64,000 nucleotides of DNA from Paracentrotus lividus (Eukaryota; Echinodermata; Echinoidea; Camarodonta; Echinidae): positions 10,987,339 through 11,051,338 of the forward strand of contig CALNVZ010003434.1 in the NCBI GenBank assembly GCA_940671915.1. The letters are read 5' to 3'. The notes beneath the pieces were generated by a model that saw only the letters and a program-made list of their open reading frames with translations, had not been told where the DNA came from and ran no database searches. Both the position numbers and the translations under genes were made by a program. Shown here in pieces: positions 36,630-49,361 of this stretch. Every line of letters begins with the position of its first letter. The stretch's first letter is position 1.

Positions 36630-37628
36630 ATGGCTTCATTGTTCACAAAGGACAGGAGGAAAAGTGCCACGGTGGCGCTAAACGAGGAACCGCCTGAGTT
36701 CGAACTCATGTTCCTCGGGAAGGCGGCCACTGAGCGGAAGATGGGTCGTGAGTGCACATCGGAGCTCGTCGACGACCTCGTAGGACGATCGCGTGGAAAG
36801 GAACTGAAGGTTGTAAGGATGACGATAACGAGTAAAGGAGTTCGAGTGACGGAAGGTTCAGATCCAAAGAAACAACGAGACACGTTTATACCCATATATT
36901 CCATCAGCTATGGCTCAGCTGACAAGCACTATCCACGTGTCTTCTCTCTTGTGACCAACTTCAGCAAAAATGACCCCAACATCACGCAGGGTCGCAAGTC
37001 CACCATGCCCTTCTATTGCTTCGCGTTCGTATGTCAGAGTCCCGTCGTCGCTCGTGCGATGGTGGTTTACTTGCTGCGATCGTTCAAGACCGCGTACGAA
37101 ACCTGGCGAAGAGGCGTCAAGAGCCAGAGGTTACGGGACAAGATCAAAGCAGGCCCGGGTCACAACAGTTTCACCAAGGCGCGTCCTAGCGAAGGCGAAA
37201 AGAGTATCGCGGAGACCATCGCAAAGCTGGATGAACTTACAGCGACGAATCGTTCGAGCGATAAAAATTCAGACTCAACACCAACAGACGATAAACAGCT
37301 CACGCCGCCAGGTGAAACTGCCACACGTTCTGATAAAGTTACATCGTGGATGGACAAATGGCTCGGCTTAGGTTCGAGTAAAACATTCAATCGTTTGCCG
37401 AGTAACGATTCGTCCTCGTCGCCGTCAGCCAGTGAGATAACCGCGCAGGAGAACGAAGCCTTCACGGAAAGAGAAGAAGAACACCAAATGTTCGTTGATC
37501 CCGCCACCATGTTGAATGACGAGATCGACATTGTATCGGAGTTGCAGGACCCAGAAGTAAGGAGCGTGTTCGAGGAGATTGCTGAATCGAGGAGTGCTCA
37601 AAAGGCTGGATTATTGGACTCACTTTAG
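36630..37628 (+). CDS. FAM43-like PTB (PID) domain protein, intronless (paralogue A)
   Basis: A 332-residue protein, in one exon. Residues about 23-160 form a phosphotyrosine-binding/PID fold of the FAM43 type. The first strand is FELMFLG (24-30). The middle strands are VRMTITSKGVRVTEG (62-76) and IPIYSISYGSAD (87-98), followed by VFSLVTNF (104-111). The last strand is FYCFAFVCQS (128-137), followed by the closing helix VVARAMVVYLLRSFKTAYETW (139-159). Such domains bind NPxY-like peptides or lipids and serve as adaptors. Residues 178-332 are polar and probably disordered, with an acidic end. Start: ATG in a good context (AAAATGG), with an in-frame TGA 15 bases upstream. A possible 5' UTR acceptor (TTTATCAACAG) ends at 36466. 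Vertebrate FAM43A/B are also single-exon, which fits. The protein is shorter than paralogue B at 53950 and its tail is unrelated. Candidate poly-A signals AATAAA lie near 38571 and 39003. The exact orthologue is uncertain. Confidence 0.88.
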   Translation: MASLFTKDRRKSATVALNEEPPEFELMFLGKAATERKMGRECTSELVDDLVGRSRGKELKVVRMTITSKGVRVTEGSDPKKQRDTFIPIYSISYGSADKHYPRVFSLVTNFSKNDPNITQGRKSTMPFYCFAFVCQSPVVARAMVVYLLRSFKTAYETWRRGVKSQRLRDKIKAGPGHNSFTKARPSEGEKSIAETIAKLDELTATNRSSDKNSDSTPTDDKQLTPPGETATRSDKVTSWMDKWLGLGSSKTFNRLPSNDSSSSPSASEITAQENEAFTEREEEHQMFVDPATMLNDEIDIVSELQDPEVRSVFEEIAESRSAQKAGLLDSL

Positions 37629-37730
37629 GATCACTTAATTCAGAAATAATATTTCGCCTTGACATCTCCTCTGTATTTTCACAACCATCATTTCACTTTT
37701 GGTTGTATAACCGCCCATCCTTTAAATCCA

Positions 37731-37876
37731 GAGTGGTGTTTCCAAAGTCGTTCGATAACGACTGGTGATCAGTTCCTGTGCTAAATGATTGACCATGTGA
37801 TTTGGTCTAGCACCCAAGATGTTCCAGTCGTTCGTAAAGTCATTCGTAACTTCAAGAACGACGATGAAACACCCTC
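37731..37876. mobile_element. MITE downstream of PTB gene A
   Basis: The left end GAGTGGTGTTTCC and the reversed right end GAGGGTGTTTCATCG are inverted repeats. Inner arms contain GTCGTTCG facing CGAACGACT-like sequence. Related in its ends to the MITE at 3687-3825. It lies about 100 bp after the stop codon and may be inside the 3' UTR of the PTB gene. Confidence 0.6.
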
Positions 37877-38226
37877 AGATGTTAGTACAATGACTGCATA
37901 CTTTTCCAAATATGAATCACAAAGTATATACATGTAACATAATTTACTTTGAGGGTTCAGCGATAAATTTTGTTGACCGTTTGGAACGATGTGATTTACA
38001 TTACGAAACCATGGTAACGTGGTTTCTGATCACTTTTTTTTTTTTTTCAAATTCACGATCTTAAATGTTATGCTCTATATATATAGACCCAGATGTCGGG
38101 TTGGACATGCCTTTAATTCTGGTTCATATTTCATAAATGAACTGCTAAAATTACAAAATGAAAGTTGTTATGGAAGTCCAAAGGACAGCACATCATTCAC
38201 TATAAGCATGGTGTCAATTTAATTAT

Positions 38227-38410
38227 GCGCCTTCTTCATTCAAAAGGTGTCAGTTTCCCGCATCCTTTGTTCCAAACGCCGTTTTATCGGCTTTTGAATA
38301 GAATCCCGAATCCCGAAATAGAATCCCGGCTTTTATGTTGAAAGCCGGATATTTCCTGGGGTGGAACAGGAACCCGCGGGAAACTGACGCCTTTTGAATG
38401 GAGAAGGCGC
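38227..38410. mobile_element. MITE with 38-bp terminal inverted repeats
   Basis: The left end GCGCCTTCTTCATTCAAAAG and the reversed right end GCGCCTTCTCCATTCAAAAG continue through GTCAGTTTCCCGC with two or three mismatches. The centre has short CGGCTTTTGAATAGAATCCCG-like repeats. Non-coding, possibly in the 3' UTR of PTB gene A. The target duplication is not obvious. Confidence 0.85.
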
Positions 38411-39139
38411 CTTAATATTAGCACTTGGTATAATGTGTGTTAAATGAATTATTTTTCATCACGTGTATGTTAAGTTCTGTGTCGTAGCGTTAGTTTCAAT
38501 AACAAGCTTAAATGAGGCGAATGTTCTGATCAAAAACTTTCCCAGAAATAAGTGAAATTGACAATTAATGAATAAAAATGGTCATTGTCCTCTGATTGAT
38601 ATCCACATTAGTGTTGAAGTAAGATATATGACAAGTGATACAATGACAATTTTCTAATCATTATATAGAGTGATTTGATTGTGCACATCTTCTTAGAACA
38701 TGCTTGATATTGCATTAACAATATGTCTTTGGGTCAGATGTTTACCCACTTTGTTTCTTTGTCAGTTTACAGCATCGATCCGTCCTGAATGTATGCTTCC
38801 GAAATATCAGCCATAATATGATACTCATCTTTCTTTCAAACTCATAGTTTACTTCCATTCCACGTTGGCCATATTTAGATGGAAATCCTCACGTTTCGTC
38901 AATGTGGCACTAATCCTGGTTCTAACATAGTTTTCATTTTTCTAGATATGAGAAATTATTAAAATTATGTAAGTTGAAGACGGATTGCTACATGTATTAT
39001 GTATAATAAAGGAACCTATATTAGAAGCAATATTGCGCTACGTTTAGTCGATGTCCATACAATAATGCTGCCTGTTTAGAAAGTTCGTTGAAGAGAGAGA
39101 GAGAGGGGGCAGGGGAGGTGGGGATGAGCCTAAAGAAAA

Positions 39140-39171
<32 letters not shown>

Positions 39172-41575
39172 GAAGAGAGACTGAGAGAGGGTGTTGCGAG
39201 AATGGTTTTAACTCTTTATTTCGAAGTTTTCGATACCATTAGGATTCGATAATCAGAAATTTAAATAAGGTTCGATATCCAAAACTTTATAACTCAATTC
39301 CATTTAACCAACAAACCAATAAACCAAATTTAATTTCAGATGAATAAACCTTATTTCTTTTATGGGTTCATGAAAACGAGATTTTTATTTCTTTATATAT
39401 TGATTTTTTTTTTTTTTTTAAAGAATCGATTTCGATTTTATTTTCGGAAAATTAACCTTCGGAATAAAGAACATTCAGAGTGTTTCAAAAAATAATTCGA
39501 GTAAACGAACTAAATTTCATACGAAATTTTGACTGAGGGAAGGAGGGTTACGAATGGGATTCAAGAAAAGGAGGTCCTCACTGGGAAAGAGAAGAGGAAA
39601 AGAATCAGAGATCGAAGTGTGGATGGTTATTGCAAATAACTGGAAATGGTGGAATTATAATGCTTATCTTTAGAATGAATTTGGTATCATCCTTTTCTTG
39701 ATAAAAAGACGATTCAGGCCAATTCATAGTTGAGCAGTGCTGAGATGAGATCATAGATTCGACGAAATAAAGGAGAGGAACGGATAGATGAATTAAATAA
39801 CGATACGAAATAGACATAGGGAAGAAGTAGACTAATTAGAGGGGTATATACGAAGGAGATCATTTTACAGGAAATCAGCAAAAATTCAAAATCTGGTGAC
39901 TTTGTTGTGGATGGTAAATGATATTTGAGAAAGGGCAATGGTTCACTAGATGGCGCACTTTAAGATAACCTCATGGCTTTGTTCAACTACACCGTTTTGC
40001 TTTCTTTTCTTTTCTTTTTTTCCTTTTCTTCTTTTCTTTCTTTCTTTCTTTCTTTCTTTCTTATTTACTTATTTATTTTTTGGATATAGATATACAAATA
40101 TCCATACAATTACCATGGCACTAATAATCTTCTCTTAATGCACCATCTACAATAAAAAAATAAAAAAAGAAGCCGAAATTTATTCGGAAATTATTGTGAG
40201 AATAATTGATTGAATCTCATAAAATTCTCGTTGCGTCACCATTCATTTTAAAAAAAAGTGGAATCATTCACTGATTTCTAAGTTTTATCATTAATTAATG
40301 GCTTCACAGCAAACTGTTGGCGCAACCGTGTGAGAAATACTTAGATCAATATAACAAATCGTATAAATAGGAGTACAGCATGCAGTAATATTGTCTTTAT
40401 CTTGAATAAAAGCAATGTTTTATACAGAGAATTACGAATTTAGAATTAGTACCTTACACTTACAAGAAGTGTCATTAACGGGTGCTTAAAATTATGATAA
40501 TTATTATTTTAAAAAATTTTAAAAAACGACGGAAAGATGAGCACATAAGTATAAAAAAATAATAGAGGAATATAAATGAGCCGAACATATAAGTGATGAG
40601 AACATGACTTTAATGCTCGTTACAATTTACTTTACATCTTCTTTATGATACATGATATGTACAACAGTTTTGTTGTAAGTAATGGACAAGATTCAGTAAT
40701 TAACCTGATTTATATTGTGTCAATCCTAATTAGAAAGAGCCTATATTATTGTGTTATTTTCACCACAATACATCTGCCAATTTTTAACTGGATTTAAGAG
40801 GAAATGCCGCAAAGGGCGCTGTCCTATTCAAAGCAAGACAATAAGGGATCTAAATGGGTAATTATTATAAAGGGATATCACTGTTGCGGTAATACGGGAT
40901 TAGATGAAACAAAAATAGATTCTGAGTGTATATCATGTGAGAAACAGGGAACAACAACAACAACATTATCTGAAGGGTCCTTCACCATACCTCTTTCCGT
41001 GTATCTCTACTTAAACTCGAACTTATCGGTTTAAGTGAACAATAAGCAGAATTAACATGGGATGATCCGTGACATGATTGACTTTCTTTGAAAGTTGAGA
41101 AAGATACCGAAATTAAGCTCCGAAAAGCTTCCAGAAAAAGTGCTTCGAAGCGACGAGAAATTAGGAAATAAAATTAATTTTATGATTTTAAGAAGTTTTA
41201 GCATTTGAATACGGAGCTTGAAATTTGCCTTCAACATTTCCAATATTGCTATTTTTCTTTCTTTACTACTTAGGAAAGACCATTAAACTTATGATACACG
41301 CCATCTACGTTGCTCAATATTATCCTTTCATGCTTTTTCTTTCCAAGCGTGAAATCAAATGGGACAAACTGTTTTAAACTAGGAAACATTTAAAAAAAAA
41401 AAAAGATTTTCTAGGTTCACCGATATTATACTTTACTTTAAGTCATGAGAAACATTTCAGTTTTTTCTTTCCTTCCCACTAATAACTTATAACTATTTGA
41501 AACTCGGATTGTGAGTGACAAGGTTAACTTATTGGCTAAAAGGTGTATTCTAAAACGATTGGGCCCCGTTGCCAT
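38411..41575. other. Gene-free stretch with simple repeats
   Basis: A GA-rich patch (about 39093-39190), a T-run near 39405 and a TTTC microsatellite (about 40030-40062). No exon or RNA gene is supported. The 76-residue frame at 40804-41034 resembles no known family. Confidence 0.5.
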
Positions 41576-41580
41576 AAATC

Positions 41581-41904
41581 CAGGCGCGGATACAGCCCCC
41601 CCCCCCCCCTAGCAAAAAAAAAAAGGAAAAAAAATTAGACCAAAAATAGACGAGCGGCCGATCGACCCCCAACCTTACCCCTATAGCTGATATATGATGA
41701 CTCTTTGATGGCCGAAGGCAAAAAAAAATAACACCTAAACCCCCCCCCCCCCCCCCTCCCATGCTCGGCCAGCATGAACGTGAAAAACATTGAGTGTACC
41801 TTTGCTTCGCCCGATGTAACGGGGAAAAAATTTGGGTGTACAAAAATATGAAATTCCGATTTTCCCCCCCCCCCCCTGTAACGAAAATCCTGGATCCGCC
41901 ACTG
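41581..41904. mobile_element. Non-autonomous DNA transposon with 5-bp target duplication AAATC
   Basis: Left end CAGGCGCGGATACAG; right end, reversed, CAGTGGCGGATCCAG. AAATC occurs directly outside both ends (41576-41580, 41905-41909). 324 bp. C-runs lie inside each end and in the middle. It is of the same terminal type as the elements at 33074, 48195 and 63614. No coding capacity; the 97-residue frame here is Gly/Phe low complexity. Confidence 0.85.
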
Positions 41905-42817
41905 AAATCATGACAAAAATCCCAGAATAATGATAAAATCTGTTGCTTTAGAAATGTTTGCGTCGGAGATCATGGGATAGAATCATGACATTAATTCCCT
42001 TTTGTGGCATAAATTTTAGTTTTAGCAACAGGACCAAACCATTCAAACATTTTTTTCATGACGGTCTTTTTTGTCTGATAATTACAGAAACGCTGATCAT
42101 TCACAGTAATTGGGTAGGTCCTTTTCAGGACCACTCATACCCTCAAGAAAGATTACTTGTGTACCGTGAAACCTTCAACTTCTAATCGTTCTACCACCAG
42201 TGAAACCTTCAAAGATTATCATTCACAGTAAGTAGACTGAATAATATCACCTTTGACAATGGACCAATGGTATCTTACCAAAAAACTTCACAAGAGTTCG
42301 TTTCTCTATTTATTTGATTACCAACAGAATAAAAATACAAAGTCGTTTAGACGTCACTCATTGTATACTTAAATAAGAAAAAATCAGGTCGGATTATATC
42401 TAACGTCGCGACGATACAATGAACAGAAATATGATTTTCATTTGTAGGTCTGATTTATATTTCTATTGAAAGACGACTTTGAGAGCTAGTCGTGCGTATA
42501 ACGCTAAATTATTTCTTGATCAAATTGTAGATAACGACTTAAGTGGGTTAGGTCTTTGGGGCAATGAAAACATGAACTTGTTCTTTTCCCACCTACTCTT
42601 TTTCTTTTCCCCGAGTGCAATAATTCAAGGTTTTCAATGTCATATCCTTTTTTTAATATGTATAGTAATTATGGGTTAAAATGCTAAGTTTCTACACGTA
42701 ATTGAAATAAGGGCGATTCTTCGCTCGGTCACTCCTTCAACATGCTCACATACGAACTATTTAAACGTTTTTGTTTTGTTGTTGTTGTTTTTGCTGTTAT
42801 TGTTGTTCTTGTTTGTG

Positions 42818-42821
<4 letters not shown>

Positions 42822-42896
<75 letters not shown>

Positions 42897-42906
42897 TTGT
42901 GTGTGT
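42822..42906. repeat. GT dinucleotide microsatellite
   Basis: About 85 bp of TGTGTG with two interruptions (TTG). The Cys/Val and Thr/His open frames on both strands are translations of the repeat. Confidence 0.95.
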
Positions 42907-43009
42907 TTTTTCGGGGAGGGGGTGATCCATCGTGGGTTGACAGCCTCCCCTCTCGTCACGAAAATAAATCGCCGCTCTGGGTACATACTTCACCTTTAAT
43001 CACATGAAG

Positions 43010-46000
43010 ACCTGTCATACACAAAAAATGCTTCTAACATGTCAAATATGAAAGTATTAATTGTTTAAAGAACATTGTACGTGCACAATTCAATGCCATG
43101 GAGGTAAAAATGGTGTTGAAAGAGAGGCTTGTCACCACTTTGGTTTGCAATTCAAATCATTATTCTGGTTTATATTTACTTTCCTGTTCAATGTGTACAT
43201 GACCTTGGCATTGGTGTATTCATTGTACACAGAGTGAACTATACATACAGTTGGCAATAGTCCTTCTGGAAAAAATCCCTCAATTCATATTTGAAATTAC
43301 ATGTTTCTACATGTATATCATGCATTTTATATACGGTAATCTCACTGGTCTTGTCCTGCCCTATCATGCCTGTATTATATCTCTATCACATCTCTCCCTC
43401 ACTCTCTCTCTCTCTCTCTGTAGCTCTCTATCTCTCGCACCCAATATCCACTTATCCAATCTATTTATTTCTTTACTTTGCATCTCTATTATAATTGTGT
43501 CATATCAATTCTACTCTATGTAAAATGTAAAGTTAACGTATACCAATGTGCGGCATTAAATCGTAATTAAACAAGGCGCGTCCATTATCTAAGAGGCCAG
43601 ACGCAACAAAGTGACGTTGGAAATACGGCTGAGAAGCGCAGAAATCTATACAGCTGGCTGCAATAATAAATTAGCTCACAAAAACTCACGTAAGAAGACT
43701 TCCCTCCAGTGGAATGGTATTGTCCGTTCGGTTGAGCAATCTACTCGTGGAGATGAAAGAAATTGATGAACTTTCATCATGTTGTTAGTTAATAGATTCT
43801 CAGGCTAGACCAGATGGAGGAAATACACATTTGGGCAAGCTTATAACATTATTGTGCTGAAGTTGTAATCAGAATATGCAATTCATATAAATTGATGCTC
43901 AAAACAATGACATAGATTGTGAACTTGTCACAAGTCTTGTGAAGACGCCGTTCACATGTTTCTATCCGATATGCATGTGATAAGCGTAAATATTGACTAG
44001 TCGAGGAAAGAACCTCTTATGATTATGTTCAAAGTGACAGGACTTTTTTTTAATCAATTAAAATGAATGTACCATCTCCGGAAAGCTGAGAATTCAAGCT
44101 TTTAATTGCCCTGTGAACAATAAGCTATGATAGTATAATGCGGCATCGAGGATCAAAACTATGCAGCGCATGAGCTATTTTGAGAGCAAAATATACCATA
44201 TTGTACAGGAATTTGATCTGACTAGGCTTTCGAATTGACACAAGTGACAGGACTTTTTTTAATTTTATTTTTTTAAGTTATTCCTATTTTTGAAAAATTC
44301 AGACTCTTAGCGTACTTATTCAAGTTGAACATTTCTTTGAAAAGGCAGTTGCTCGCCACAATAAAGAAAATAAAGTGAAAAACTGTCCAAAAACAAAAAA
44401 GTCAATGGGCACGTTCGCTTTGAGTAGAATGGTAGCGCCCTCTATCTCTTAAGTTTACAACTAGAATTGATTTGGGCTATCTCTAACTATTAACTTACAC
44501 AAAATCTGACCGTCTCTCCAGTATTATTTACTTGATTGAAAAATATTGATGCTGTGCATGGTAAACATACATAACGAGAAAAAAAAAAACATCCAAAAGA
44601 CATCAAAAAAAAAAAAAAAAAAAAAAAAAAAAGTGGGTGAAGTAGTGACGTCCATGAAAGATTTTTCTGCATTTAGATATCAATAAATAAACGAAAAAAA
44701 AGTTTATTGTGCCACAACATTTTTTTTATGAATCTGTTTTCTAACTTTCTTGTTAGATGTTTTCAAAACTCTTGCAACAAAACTATTTGACGTCAGTTGA
44801 GGCCACAACCTTTGAGTGGGTTGTCACCTTGTGTCTGTCGTGTGGAAGCTATAGACCGTATCCGTGAAAACAACATTTTCGTGTAATGATGGCTTTTCAG
44901 AGACATTCCTCCAATAGACAGTAAAAAGAATATGTTGACGATATTATACAAAGGCGCCAACATTATCTCTCATACACTGTTCAGTATTGTTGTCTACTTT
45001 GCACAACAATTTCGTATCGTAAAAGTTCTAGATTTGCTGGACGATATAGCAATCATTAATAGTTAGTGTATAATTATTATCATGATGAAATTAGATTATA
45101 CGTGATTAGTGAATTGTTATGTCTACTTAAAAATGGATCATATTCTAAGGTATGACGTGAAATACATTATCATAAATTATACTTAAGCAAACAAGACAGT
45201 GATATAACCCGTAAAATATAGCTCATTTATACAAATTATACAGAAGGAATGTAAATTTCCTTGAAAACGAGACATCAAAATAAAATGTAGCAATCACAAT
45301 TATTGTTGGGGGAATATACCGCTTATGTCTTGTTAAGCATGTTAAGTGATCATACTATAGTCTATAGTTATACGCTTGAAAAATGTTCATTCTTTTATTA
45401 ATTGATAGCAATATTTAAGATAATATGTCTAATTCTAATCATTTTGCTTTCTTTTGACGTTTCTATTCGAAATGTTTTCTTCAAATCATACTTCTGAAAA
45501 GTTGTTTGGCTGTCTCAAAGGGGGAGCCCTCAAAATGTTCTCAACCATCAAAAGATTGTTTTAAAGGGTCTTTTAGAACATTTTTAAAAATCTGTTATAT
45601 AAGGAAGCTTGTAGTTTCTTGAAAAGGTACATAGCTTACAGAGAAGCGATATTTCATAGGGTTCTCCCTCTTTTTGTTTAAAGAGTGAACAGAAAGGGCG
45701 GATCAACTTTAATCCATTATTTACAGAGGGGGATAGTTTGCCTCTTATCAAAACAACCTTTCTTTGTCCGAAGACAAAAGTCTTGATGCATCAAAAGTAT
45801 GACGATTTCTATTATGATTTATGCTATTGTGTGTTTCATAAATGTGACAGTATTGAACGTGACTCCCATTCACATTCGTTCGATATTTGTATGACTTGGG
45901 TGGTGTTATAAACCTTCCCTTTTTGCCCACTATTCATATTTCTTTTGAGATGGATTTATTCATTATTTTATTGAATGGTTGATGACATCATTCCATAACT

Positions 46001-46140
46001 TATAATACATTAACCATGACATTCAAAGATGAAAACAGGGCAAATGAGTGTATTTATTCCATGGATAATAATGGAAAGACATTTTATATTTATTAAAGCA
46101 CCGACTATAACAGTTTGAATTTTGTAAGACATTGTTTAGA
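43010..46140. other. Gene-free stretch
   Basis: A TC microsatellite at about 43396-43418 and an A-run at about 44608-44632. Otherwise AT-rich DNA in which I see no exon, RNA gene or complete element. Confidence 0.4.
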
Positions 46141-46146
46141 GCAAGT

Positions 46147-46210
46147 GCCATGAGCGCCTTTCATAGGCAGATACCGGCGCTATATAGCCATCATCATCAT
46201 CATCATCATG
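46147..46210 (+). mobile_element. LINE 3' tail with GCGC hairpin and ATC repeats
   Basis: ATGAGCGCCTTTCATAGGC, then ACCGGCGCTATATAGCC and (ATC)n. This is the GCGC-stem plus trinucleotide-tail layout of the CR1/L2-like LINE at 34248-35182, here without any coding part. Confidence 0.55.
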
Positions 46211-46852
46211 GGGGGGGGGGGATACAACTCAAACTCATTCTCAAACTCAAAATAAATTAAATACGGATGATTTCTAAAGTTTATGTTTAGGCTTCAGTGC
46301 TAGTGGCGATATTTGCGAAATATTGGAATTCAACAAAACCAAATCGATAAATGTCTAAACAAAATCATCAGAATTTATTTTAAATCATTTCTGAATGAGT
46401 GGGAAAAATACAAGATTTATTGGAAGATTTTTTTTGTGGAGAATGGAATTACCAGAGCATAATCAGTATGCCATTAAAAATAAGCAAAAATATCTGATAT
46501 CTAGAGAACGGAATTTACCAGCATGACAAGTGAATATACTTTTAAATAAAGACCAATAAACACAAAAATAACTCTGAACTTAACCCACTTTCATTCTTTA
46601 TTTTCGATTAACCTAATTTTAACTACTGAGAGATTTCACCCGTTCTTCAAATCTTTCTTGACTTTTTTTTTTTTCAATACATTTACACTGATTCACTGCA
46701 TAAAAATGTGTATACTAAACCACATGACATTATTCGCTATGATTAAAATTAGTTACATATAGTTCTTAACATGTCGTAAAGGCACAGGCCTAGTTTTAAA
46801 AAAAACATGGTGTTATTGTTTTTAGTGTTTTTTTTAAATCGTATATAAACAT

Positions 46853-47291
46853 CAGGGCCCGTATTCCATAAACTATACTTAAGCAATTTGTCTTAAGTCT
46901 AAGAATTTTTCTAAGATTTTGTCCAGGAAAAGAAAAATTCCTTAGCCTTTATACCAAACACGTAAAGCACTTTATCTAAGGTCAGAAAGCATCAAGCAAA
47001 ATCGTCATTTTTTTATTTTTGTGGTCTCAAATGAGCTTGCCATATAATCAACGTTAAAGTTAAGCCACTAGGTAGTATGCTTAAAGTTAGGATAAAATTC
47101 TCATTTTTTTAATGTGCTATTTGAAGGCACAATTCCATTTAAGACTTTTGACTTAGCAAAAATCAAAAAATTTATGCTTCACTGCCAAAAATAGGCTAGA
47201 ACAGAATTCTTAGTAGGCCGTATTTATGGAATACGCATTTTAAAGATAAGCAAAATGCTTAAATTTCATGCTTTTATGGAATACGGCCCTG
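46853..47291. mobile_element. DNA transposon remnant with CAGGGCC..GGCCCTG ends
   Basis: The left end CAGGGCCCGTATTCCATAAA and the reversed right end CAGGGCCGTATTCCATAAAA are inverted repeats. Sub-terminal CTTAAG-rich sequence repeats inside. 439 bp, no transposase. CAG..CTG ends suggest a hAT-like origin, but flanking 8-bp sequences do not match, so the duplication has decayed or the assignment is wrong. Confidence 0.7.
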
Positions 47292-47633
47292 GGCTTTATC
47301 ACTTACACGTCAAACCTGAATTTAATTCATCTATATGCTGCCACCAAGATCCATGATCTTGAAAATGATTTCATCTCAAGACCTCGATCGTTTCCACAAC
47401 CTCTCAATTCTAGGCATCATCTGTTAAAATAGAATAGGATGTGAAATTATTTTTCTATAAATGGTTCACCTTAATTGACCCTGTTTTCAGATGGAAAGTG
47501 TGTCAAGGGTCACTGTCTATGACTATATCCACCATTCAGAAGATACAACAGATGCTCCAGGCTATATATTTCATCAAAAATATTGGTAATTGCTGGACTT
47601 AGAATTTTATTTCACGTTAACTGCACTGTAAAA

Positions 47634-47945
47634 AAAAATACAGAAAAAATACAGCAAAGTGATGTCAGCAGAGTCGCCATACAAAAATGTAATTTAAAAT
47701 ACAATTTTGCTGTAAATTTCTCCCTTAAGAATTGATGAAAGAGAAGGGAAAATATCATTAGAGTTTTATAGCATACGTATTTGGTTAAAACGGAACAAAT
47801 GTGTTACTCCTGACGTATATTTTGTATTTCTCACGTAATTATTTGCAGGAGAAACTTACAACAAAACTGCTTTTTGAATTACGTTTTTTATGGCGACTCT
47901 GCTGACAGCAGATTTGCTATAAAAATACGTATATTTTTTACAGTG
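47634..47945. mobile_element. MITE family CACTGTAA, copy 2
   Basis: Second copy of the element at 28689-29008, in the same orientation. It shares AGAGTCGCCATA, AAAGAGAAGGG, TTAAAACGGAACAAATGTG and TTTGCAGGAGAAA in order. Ends CACTGTAAAAAA and TTTTTTACAGTG. 312 bp. Confidence 0.9.
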
Positions 47946-48194
47946 TGTGTTCATAACAATAAATTGGGTTTTGGTATAACCTTACCCTATATTACCTGTC
48001 TCCTATAGTTTTACGTTACTGGACTCCGTTGCATATTAAAGACAAGTGACCTGTTTATCAAGACTATAGATACCAGAATCAGAATTTTTAAATCAGAAAC
48101 ACGTATTTTCATTTGTTTAAATCATGTATTGTTTGAGCGATCTGAGGCCATACCATATTTTGGCATCGGCTTGTCGAAAGAAACACAGCAATAA

Positions 48195-48329
48195 CAGTAG
48201 CGGACGCAGACCGGAGTCACACAATGAACTTACCAGGCCCATGCGTAAACATTATATAGAGCCGCTTTTGTCCCCAGACAATTGGGCCCCCGAAATGCAT
48301 TCAATTCGATTTTCTTGGATCTGCGCCTG
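48195..48329. mobile_element. Decayed MITE with 5-bp target duplication AATAA
   Basis: Left end CAGTAGCGGACGCAGACC; right end, reversed, CAGGCGCAGATCCAAG. AATAA lies directly outside both ends (48190-48194, 48330-48334). 135 bp. Its terminal pattern resembles the elements at 33074 and 41581 but is more diverged. An open frame of 68 residues overlaps it and is not recognisable. Confidence 0.7.
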
Positions 48330-49060
48330 AATAAAGACACAGCTTACAGTCATGGCACAAAGTCATCTGTAGTTAAAGCTATATAATTATTGACCATGAG
48401 GTGAATTTTACCTATGCATTTGTCGTATAATCCGCCATTATTATTCAAAAGAAATTATTGATTTGTGTACGTGCATGAATGGTAAATAATAAGATCAACA
48501 ACAATGATGCATTATGGCCGGGTTTCTAATGAGATGGATATCAATTTTATATGTACACCTTGCTACACCAAAAGGATGCAACTTACAAATTAAGAATAAT
48601 CAGCGGTGTAGATATATACGCAAACTCTAATTCTAAATGAATCTTGTAAGAGAGGCACGAGCGGAAGGAGGTCATTGTTTCTGTATTGCCTACGCCAGTG
48701 AAAATTGAGGTTTTCATATTAGCACAGTCGGGATTATGACAATACAAAATTATTGTACTGTTAAATACTGTTTATAATCCTGATATTTCTTTTCCCTTTT
48801 TATATGCATTCGTTTTCTTTAGATTGATAAACTCACTTTAATCGGGAAATTGTGTTTAAGCGTAATTATTGTAACTTCTGTCAGAAGAAAATACATCCAG
48901 TCAATCAAAAACCAATTGCACACATAAAACCGATTTGTTGCCATTCTGTAGGCCTTTAAAGTGCTGTAAGGATAATAGATGTGTCACATGTCTATCAGAA
49001 GGAGACAACTACATGTTATTGCATTACACTGGTAGGCTATAAATGGAAGACGACACTAGT

Positions 49061-49361
49061 GTCCTTTTGTCAGGGAACGGCAGGAGGCCTATAATCTTTG
49101 TTGATATGGACATGACATTTGAGCCCTTTTGTTAGAAAACGGCAGGAGGCCTATATTCTTTGTTGATATAGACATGACATTTGTGCCCTTTTGTTAGAAA
49201 ACGGTAGGAGGCCTATATTCTTTGTTGATATGGACATGATATTTGTGCCCTTTTGTTAGAAAACGGCAGGAGGCATATATTCTTTGTTGATATGGACATG
49301 AGATTTGTGCCCTTTTGTTAGAAAACGACAGGAGGCATATATTCTTTGTTGATATGGACAC
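49061..49361. repeat. 62-bp tandem repeat, about five copies
   Basis: The unit begins GCCCTTTTGTTAGAAAACGG and continues CAGGAGGCCTATATTCTTTG, then TTGATATGGACATGACATTTGT. Copies start near 49061, 49122, 49184, 49246 and 49308, differing at a few positions each. Perfectly adjoining units without spacers rule out a CRISPR-like array. The minus-strand open frame is a translation of the repeat. Confidence 0.92.

Noticed and set aside
36479..36904. 141-residue minus-strand frame, and other long frames antisense to the PTB genes
   Set aside because: Shadows of GC-richer coding DNA on the opposite strand.
42742..43007. Cys/Val and Thr/His open frames
   Set aside because: Translations of a GT microsatellite.
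46853..47291. 8-bp target duplication expected for a hAT element
   Set aside because: Flanking octamers do not match, so the superfamily call was kept tentative.
49061..49361. CRISPR-like array
   Set aside because: Units are directly adjoining 62-bp repeats with no spacers, and the genome is eukaryotic.
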